From Candidatus Falkowiibacteriota bacterium (GTDB lineage Bacteria > Patescibacteriota > Patescibacteriia > Patescibacteriales > SZUA-104): DNA of 14,965 bases. Numbering within the stretch: position 1 is the first letter of the stretch; every line of letters starts with the position of its first letter. Below are positions 1 to 4,819 of this stretch, piece by piece. Location: NCBI GenBank assembly GCA_027020105.1, contig JALUVW010000079.1:1-14965 (forward strand), in the 5' to 3' direction. The translations under genes were made by a program, and so were the position numbers. The notes under the pieces are model-generated. The model was not told the DNA's origin and did no database searches. It saw nothing but the letters and a program-made list of their open reading frames with translations.

Positions 1-28
1 GAGTTATAAATTAAAATATTCTCTAATT

Positions 29-136
29 TTCTACCGCCCCGCCTCTCGCGAAAAGCGGGGCAGGGTTCGGGAAGCTTTAGCTTCGTAGCGGTACGCGGCT
101 AAAGCCGCGTGAACCCCGAGCTAAAGCCCTGTAGAA
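29..136 (+). repeat. TTCTAC-bounded multi-hairpin repeat, copy 1
   Basis: A roughly 108-bp block is bounded by TTCTAC (29-34) and GTAGAA (131-136). Inside are a GC hairpin (CCCCGC 37-42 with GCGGGG 55-60), a GGGTTC/GAACCC pair (63-68 with 111-116) and a perfect hairpin ACGCGGCT-AA-AGCCGCGT (93-110). The first 23 bases match the reverse complement of the block at 6564-6667, so the two are copies in opposite orientation. It is followed by A/T-rich sequence and could end transcription from an unseen upstream gene. No gene is visible in 1-193. Confidence 0.75.
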
Positions 137-158
137 AAATAAAATCAATTAACCGTTA

Positions 159-187
159 TTTACATACCAAAAAATAAAAAGTATAAT
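159..187 (+). promoter_or_regulatory. trpS promoter, apparently leaderless
   Basis: TTTACA (159-164) is separated by exactly 17 bases from a perfect TATAAT (182-187). The trpS ATG begins at 194, where the transcript is expected to start, so the mRNA probably has little or no leader. No Shine-Dalgarno sequence is present upstream of the ATG. Confidence 0.75.
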
Positions 188-193
188 AAAGAT

Positions 194-1192
194 ATGGCTA
201 AAAGCGACAAAAAGACAATATTTTCCGGCGTTCAGCCGTCCGGAACTATTCATATAGGGAATTATTTGGGCGCGATTAAGAATTGGGTGGGACTGCAGGA
301 TAAATACGATTCAATTTTTTGCGTGGTTGATTATCACGCCATTACGGTTAAGCAGGAGCCGGAAGAGCTAGGCAGGAATATTTTGGATGTGGTTAAAATT
401 TATATGGCTTCGGGCATAAATCCGGAGAAGTCGGTGATTTTCCGGCAGTCGGACATCTCGGCGCATACGGAATTGGCGTGGATATTGAATTGCGCCGCCG
501 CCCGCGTAAGCGATTTGAACAAAATGACGCAATTCAAGGATAAGGCGGGACAAGAAAAGGAAAACGTGAGCGTCGGCTTGTACGATTATCCGGTTTTAAT
601 GGCGGCCGACATTTTATTGTATAATACCGATTTGGTGCCGGTGGGCGAGGACCAGAAGCAGCATGTTGAGCTGGCGCGGACTTTGGCGCGGAGATTCAAT
701 TCGCGATACGGGGAAGTTTTTAAAATTCCGGAAGTTGAAATCAGAAAAGAAGGCGCGCGGATTATGGGACTGGACGAGGCGAACAAAAAAATGAGCAAGA
801 GCGCGAGTCCGGCGAATTATATCGCCTTAACCGATACGCCGGAAGCGGCGGCGAAAAAAATAACGCGGGCCGTAACCGACTCGGGCAAAGAAATTAAATA
901 CGACAAAGAAAACAAACCGGCCATTTCAAACCTTTTAACGATTTATTCCCTTTTGTCCGGCGAAGAAATAAAAGAGCTTGAGAAAAAATACCAAGGCAAG
1001 GGGTACGGCGATTTTAAAAAGGACTTGTCGCGAACAGTCGGAGAGTTTTTAACGACTTTTCAGAAAAAATATAACAGCTTTGAAGACGATGAGGTGCGGG
1101 AGATATTAAAAGAGGGGGCGGAGAAGGCGAGGCCGGTGGCGGAGGAAACGCTGGGGAGAGTTAAGGAAAGATTGGGAATAAAAAACAGTTGA
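194..1192 (+). CDS. trpS: Tryptophanyl-tRNA synthetase
   Basis: Charges tRNA-Trp with tryptophan in the cytoplasm, using ATP. It is a class I synthetase: the HIGH-type signature is HIGN at residues 20-23, the KMSKS loop is at 199-203, and GEDQKQHVEL (151-160) is a typical bacterial TrpRS stretch. At 332 residues it has the usual compact bacterial length and shows no extra domain. The ATG at 194 is supported by homology (the catalytic fold begins at once, KTIFSGVQPSG) and by a -10 box only six bases upstream, which implies leaderless translation. The stop is TGA, which argues against UGA recoding in this genome. It appears to be transcribed alone: an AT-rich repeat follows and gdhA has its own upstream region. 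Confidence 0.97.
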   Translation: MAKSDKKTIFSGVQPSGTIHIGNYLGAIKNWVGLQDKYDSIFCVVDYHAITVKQEPEELGRNILDVVKIYMASGINPEKSVIFRQSDISAHTELAWILNCAAARVSDLNKMTQFKDKAGQEKENVSVGLYDYPVLMAADILLYNTDLVPVGEDQKQHVELARTLARRFNSRYGEVFKIPEVEIRKEGARIMGLDEANKKMSKSASPANYIALTDTPEAAAKKITRAVTDSGKEIKYDKENKPAISNLLTIYSLLSGEEIKELEKKYQGKGYGDFKKDLSRTVGEFLTTFQKKYNSFEDDEVREILKEGAEKARPVAEETLGRVKERLGIKNS

Positions 1193-1198
1193 TAGCGG

Positions 1199-1358
1199 AT
1201 AAATTCAAAATACAAAATCACAAATTCCAAATAAATTACAATGACCAAAATCTAAAATTGAAAACAGTATTGAGCTTCCAATTAAGTTAAGGACAAATTT
1301 TGAAAATTGGAATTTTGAATTTAGTTGAGATTTGTAATTTTGGATTTGTAATTTAGGT
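1199..1358. repeat. AT-rich fold-back repeat between trpS and gdhA
   Basis: The left half is made of AAATTC/CAAAAT/CACAAATTCC-type words. The right half (about 1296-1357) carries the complement (GAATTTTGAATTT, GATTTGTAATTTTGG), giving an imperfect inverted repeat with arms of about 60 bases. Related word patterns occur inside elp3 (5345-5412) and at the 3' end of folD (9564-9598), so this looks like a dispersed family. It fills almost the whole intergenic gap. A poor -10-like TATAGT (1366-1371) between it and the gdhA ATG may serve gdhA. Confidence 0.6.
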
Positions 1359-1380
1359 TTTACGATATAGTTAACTAAAT

Positions 1381-2646
1381 ATGGCAAAGTATTTCAAACA
1401 ATGCACCGGCCAATTAAGCAAGGCCTGCTCAATAATGGGCAACGCCGACGGCGACGACAAACCGTTTTGCTTAAGCTATAACGAGGTGGAAATTTTAAAT
1501 TCGCCCAAGAGGGTTATTGAGGTCGCCATTCCGGTTAAAATGGACAATGGAGAGTTAAAAGTTTTTACCGGATACAGGGTTCAGCATAATGACGTAAGGG
1601 GCCCGTTCAAGGGAGGTATTCGTTACCATCCGAAAGTCAATTTTGACGAAATAAACGCCATGGCGTTCACTATGACCGTAAAATGCGCGGTGGTTGACAT
1701 TCCATACGGCGGCGCTAAGGGCGGCATCACGGTTGATCCGAAGAAATTAAGCCAAGGCGAGCTTGAAAGATTGACCCGCGGATACGTGCGGGCGGTTTCC
1801 GATTTTATCGGGCCGGACAAGGATATTCCCGCCCCCGATGTTTACACCAATCCGCAGGTGATGGCCTGGATTATGGATGAATACAGCAGGATAGAGGGAA
1901 GAAACACGCCCAGCGCCGTTACGGGAAAACCGCTTGAGGTTTGGGGATCGCAAGGGCGTTTAAGCGCCACGGCCCAGGGCGGATTTTATGTTTTGGAGGC
2001 GTTGCTTAAAGAGCTTAAGTTAAGCAAGAAAAACATCACTGTCGCCGTGCAGGGATTCGGCAACGCGGGAATGAATTTCGCCGAAATCGCCCATAGGGCG
2101 AAATGTAAAATCGTCGCGGTTTCGGATTCAAGGGGAGGGGTGTATAATCCGTTCGGGCTGGACATTAAAAAGGTCGTCAAACATAAAAAAACAACCGGAT
2201 CGGTCGTTGATTTCGCCGAGGCCGAAAACATAACCAACGAGGAATTGCTTGAATTGCCGGTTACCGTCTTGGCTCCGGCCGCTTTGGAAAACGCGATAAC
2301 GAAAAATAATGCCGGACGCGTCAAGGCAAGCATAATTTTAGAGCTGGCCAACGGCCCGACCACGATTGAAGCCGGAGAAAAGCTGTACGAAAAGGGCGTA
2401 ATTGTCGCGCCCGATGTTCTCGCCAACGCCGGCGGCGTGATAGTTTCTTATTTTGAATGGGTGCAGAACGTCCGTCACTTTTATTGGGACAAAAAAAAGG
2501 TTAACGACCGCCTAAAAACGCAAATCACCAAAGCTTTTGGCGAGGTGTGGGAAAACGCCAAATACCATAATGTTAATATGCGAACTTCCGCCTATATGAT
2601 CGCGATTGAGAAGTTGGGCAAAGCTTTGAAAATTCGCGGAATTTAG
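1381..2646 (+). CDS. gdhA: Glutamate dehydrogenase (Glu/Leu/Phe/Val dehydrogenase family)
   Basis: Interconverts glutamate with 2-oxoglutarate and ammonium using NAD(P), linking nitrogen and carbon metabolism. The 421-residue length is typical of hexameric bacterial and archaeal enzymes. Visible signatures are the substrate region FKGGIRYHP (76-84), PYGGAKGG with the catalytic lysine K113, PAPDVYTN with D153, the Rossmann glycine loop GFGNAG (225-230), ELANGPTT (321-328) and APDVLANAGGV (343-353). Coenzyme preference cannot be read safely from the sequence. The start at 1381 fits the family N-terminus; no Shine-Dalgarno site precedes it, and TATAGT at 1366-1371 suggests a very short leader. 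A related amino-acid dehydrogenase cannot be fully excluded, but the glutamate-type motifs are strong. Confidence 0.93.
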   Translation: MAKYFKQCTGQLSKACSIMGNADGDDKPFCLSYNEVEILNSPKRVIEVAIPVKMDNGELKVFTGYRVQHNDVRGPFKGGIRYHPKVNFDEINAMAFTMTVKCAVVDIPYGGAKGGITVDPKKLSQGELERLTRGYVRAVSDFIGPDKDIPAPDVYTNPQVMAWIMDEYSRIEGRNTPSAVTGKPLEVWGSQGRLSATAQGGFYVLEALLKELKLSKKNITVAVQGFGNAGMNFAEIAHRAKCKIVAVSDSRGGVYNPFGLDIKKVVKHKKTTGSVVDFAEAENITNEELLELPVTVLAPAALENAITKNNAGRVKASIILELANGPTTIEAGEKLYEKGVIVAPDVLANAGGVIVSYFEWVQNVRHFYWDKKKVNDRLKTQITKAFGEVWENAKYHNVNMRTSAYMIAIEKLGKALKIRGI

Positions 2647-2673
2647 ATGTCGCCAATTGCAAATTAATCCTTT

Positions 2674-2839
2674 CTTGTCATTCCGGAATTTTTATTTGAG
2701 CAAAGCGAAAATAAAAATATCCGGAATCCAGGATTAAACCGCGGTATGTTTAATATTAAAAATATCCGTAGTATAAAAAAGGTTGCGCGAACCAACCCCG
2801 GATTCCGTGTCTCCGCTACGCTACGCGCGTAATGACAAA
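2674..2839. repeat. Fold-back repeat with TTGTCATT termini
   Basis: A block of about 166 bp begins TTGTCATTCCGG (2675-2686) and ends AATGACAA (2831-2838), the exact complement of its first eight bases. It contains a hairpin in which CCGG and an AT-rich arm (2683-2699) face AAATAAAAATATCCGG (2709-2724), and CGGAATCC (2722-2729) can pair with GGATTCCG (2800-2807). It has no credible coding content. It resembles short non-autonomous elements with terminal inverted repeats; a clear target duplication is not visible. It occupies most of the gdhA to 98-aa gene interval. Confidence 0.6.
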
Positions 2840-2877
2840 GATTTTTTTATATTCATTTATTATGCGTAAATTACTTT

Positions 2878-3174
2878 ATGAATGTTAAGGATTTACTGAA
2901 AAACGCGGACAATTTGCCGAGTTATCAAATTGAACGGCGGCTCAATAAGCTGGTGCGGGATAATTACCGCTACCGAAATTTAAGCGCGAAAAACAAAAAA
3001 ATTTTACTTAAATATATTAAAGAATATATTTCCAAAATAAGGCGGGGACATAGCGTTACCGGCGAAACAATCCGAAGAGACATGTTCAAGCTTCACGGAA
3101 AGCGAAAAGAGCTGGATTTAACTTATGAAGATATGAAAGATTTTAGGGAGATTTTGAATATGTTCAGAAAGTGA
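2878..3174 (+). CDS. Hypothetical protein, 98 aa, basic and helical
   Basis: I do not recognise this protein. It is short, rich in Lys, Arg, Asn and Leu, with a strongly basic middle (KNKKILLKYIKEYISKIRRG, about residues 39-58) and a more mixed C-terminal helix (LTYEDMKDFREILNMFRK). There is no signal peptide, membrane segment or cysteine pair. The composition would suit a small nucleic-acid- or ribosome-associated protein, but that is only a guess. Support for it being a real gene: an uninterrupted frame with balanced composition, no competing frame, and a clear terminator 30 bases after the stop. No Shine-Dalgarno sequence precedes the ATG. It stands alone between gdhA and the convergent phosphohexomutase gene. 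Confidence 0.7.
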   Translation: MNVKDLLKNADNLPSYQIERRLNKLVRDNYRYRNLSAKNKKILLKYIKEYISKIRRGHSVTGETIRRDMFKLHGKRKELDLTYEDMKDFREILNMFRK

Positions 3175-3204
3175 TTACGGGTTTACAAATCCGCAAGCGC
3201 AAAC

Positions 3205-3238
3205 AAAAAAAGACGAATTAAAATCATTCGTTTTTTTT
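3205..3238. terminator. Bidirectional terminator between the 98-aa gene and the phosphohexomutase gene
   Basis: ACGAAT (3213-3218) pairs with ATTCGT (3226-3231) around a seven-base loop. The stem is flanked by an A run (3205-3211) and a T run (3231-3238), so it can terminate transcripts from either side. The two flanking genes converge here. Confidence 0.8.
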
Positions 3239-3267
3239 GTTTTTTAACGGAGTGGTTATAAATTATT

Positions 3268-4635
3268 TTATTTTCTAATCAGCTTTAAAATCTCATCCCT
3301 TTTTTCTTCCATTATTTTTTTTGTTTTCGCTTCCAGGTTTAGCCGCAGGAGCGGTTCCGTGTTTGACGGGCGGACGTTGAACCAAAAATCAGGATACTCA
3401 ACCGTGATACCGTCCAATTCGTTTTGTTTCCCGTCCTTGTATTTTTCTTTTATTTCTCGCAGCTTGGAATCAATGTCCTTGACCTTGGAATTTATTTCGC
3501 CGGAATGGAAATATTTTTTGTACGGTTTTACGTATTCCGAAAAAGTTTTGCCGCTTTTTGACAGCTCTTCCAAAATTTTCAAAGCGACGATTAGCGGCAC
3601 TTCATAACACCCTTCGTCCATATTCAAGAAGAAGTGTCCGGAAGATTCGCCGGCGAAAACCGCGCCCTCTTTTATCGCCTGTTCTTTTATCAGTGAATGC
3701 CCGACGCGGGTGACAATCGGTTCGCCGCCGTTCTCTATAATCGTGTCAAGGGTAATTTTTCCCGGCCTTATGTCGTAGGCGATTTTAGCGTTGGGAAATT
3801 CACGCAAAAATATTTTGGACAAAACGGCCCGCAGAATTCCCGGTTCTATCGTTTCGCCCTCGTCGTCAACGAAAAATATCCTGTCTCCGTCGCCATCGGT
3901 TGAAATTCCCAAATCGGCCTTTTCTTCCAATACTTTTTTTCGCAAGTCCCGCGTATTTTCCGGTTTTAACGGATCGGCTTCGTGCGCGGGAAAAGTTCCG
4001 TCCAATTTCCAATTCATTCTTATTATTTCGCACGGAAGATGCTTGAACAATTCGTCAAAATATTGCGCCCCCATTGAATTTGCCGGATCAATGACTATTT
4101 TGAATTTTTTTATTTTACGCGAATCAACATAAGCCAAAGCGCGCTGAACCTGTTTTTCCAAAACGTTTTCTTTTTTCGCGATCGCGCCTTTGGCGCTTGC
4201 TTTTTTCAGTTCGCCTTCCAGTATCGCTTTTTTCAAGTCAAGAATTCCCGTCTCCTTGCTCATCGGCAGGGCTTTCGCGCGCGTCAATTTAAAGCCGTTG
4301 TACTCGGCCGGATTATGCGAAGCGGAAATCATTATTCCTCCGTCATAATTAAAACGCGCCACCGCGAAATAAAAGGTCGGCGTTGAGCACAGTCCGACAT
4401 CCGCGACATTGACGCCCCCGTCGGTCAATCCGTCCGTTAATTTATTCTTTAACGCCGGCGAGGAAAGCCGCATATCCATGCCGACAACGATATTTATTTC
4501 CTTTTTTCCGCCCAGTTCTTTTTTTCTTAGTTGGCTATACGCCAGCCCAAGTTCATAGGCGAATTCATCGTCAAAGTCTTTGTTATAGATTCCGCGAATA
4601 TCATACGCCTTAAAGATTTCAGGATTGATTTTCAT
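3268..4635 (-). CDS. manB: Phosphomannomutase/phosphoglucomutase (alpha-D-phosphohexomutase)
   Basis: Interconverts hexose 6-phosphates and hexose 1-phosphates (mannose and/or glucose) to feed nucleotide-sugar and glycan synthesis. All four domain signatures are present in order: YDIRGIY (11-17), the phosphoserine loop ISASHNP with the acceptor S106 (103-109), the metal loop STDGDGDR (245-252), the sugar-binding GESSGH (329-334) and the phosphate-binding RPSNTEP (422-428). At 455 residues it is full length. The GESSGH motif fits the phosphomannomutase/phosphoglucomutase subgroup, so dual specificity is likely. It is transcribed alone, convergent with the 98-aa gene and divergent from elp3, and has no Shine-Dalgarno site. 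The isomerase starting at 14731 would use the same sugar-phosphate pool. Confidence 0.95.
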   Translation of the reverse strand: MKINPEIFKAYDIRGIYNKDFDDEFAYELGLAYSQLRKKELGGKKEINIVVGMDMRLSSPALKNKLTDGLTDGGVNVADVGLCSTPTFYFAVARFNYDGGIMISASHNPAEYNGFKLTRAKALPMSKETGILDLKKAILEGELKKASAKGAIAKKENVLEKQVQRALAYVDSRKIKKFKIVIDPANSMGAQYFDELFKHLPCEIIRMNWKLDGTFPAHEADPLKPENTRDLRKKVLEEKADLGISTDGDGDRIFFVDDEGETIEPGILRAVLSKIFLREFPNAKIAYDIRPGKITLDTIIENGGEPIVTRVGHSLIKEQAIKEGAVFAGESSGHFFLNMDEGCYEVPLIVALKILEELSKSGKTFSEYVKPYKKYFHSGEINSKVKDIDSKLREIKEKYKDGKQNELDGITVEYPDFWFNVRPSNTEPLLRLNLEAKTKKIMEEKRDEILKLIRK

Positions 4636-4656
4636 AGTTTACAATTTTATCGGTAT

Positions 4657-4670
4657 ATTATAGTATTATA
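4657..4670 (-). promoter_or_regulatory. Probable promoter region of the phosphohexomutase gene
   Basis: On the minus strand two perfect TATAAT boxes occur, at 4670-4665 and 4662-4657. Starts about seven bases further on would give leaders of roughly 15-22 bases before the ATG at 4635. No good -35 box is seen, so which box is used is unclear. Confidence 0.45.
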
Positions 4671-4732
4671 ATACCATAAATGCCCGCGAATTACGAAATT
4701 TACGGAAAAAATTAAAATTCAACGCTATTTTT

Positions 4733-4762
4733 CGCAGGGGAGAACGGCCGTTCGCCCCTGCG
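4733..4762. repeat. 30-bp palindrome in the divergent intergenic region
   Basis: CGCAGGGG (4733-4740) and CCCCTGCG (4755-4762) flank a perfect inner palindrome GAACGGCCGTTC (4742-4753); only the pair 4741/4754 is mismatched. It lies between the divergent phosphohexomutase and elp3 genes, too far from either T run to be a convincing terminator. In size and design it resembles the palindromes found inside genes in this window. Confidence 0.7.
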
Positions 4763-4819
4763 GTAAATTCCGTAAGTTGGAAAACGCGCCGGTTTAAATA
4801 AATTACGTCAATACTTATT

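Noticed and set aside
4166..4202. Small GCGCC/GGCGC hairpin inside the phosphohexomutase gene as another inserted palindrome
   Set aside because: The stem is only five base pairs, no second copy is seen, and it is explained by Ala/Lys codons in a variable stretch.
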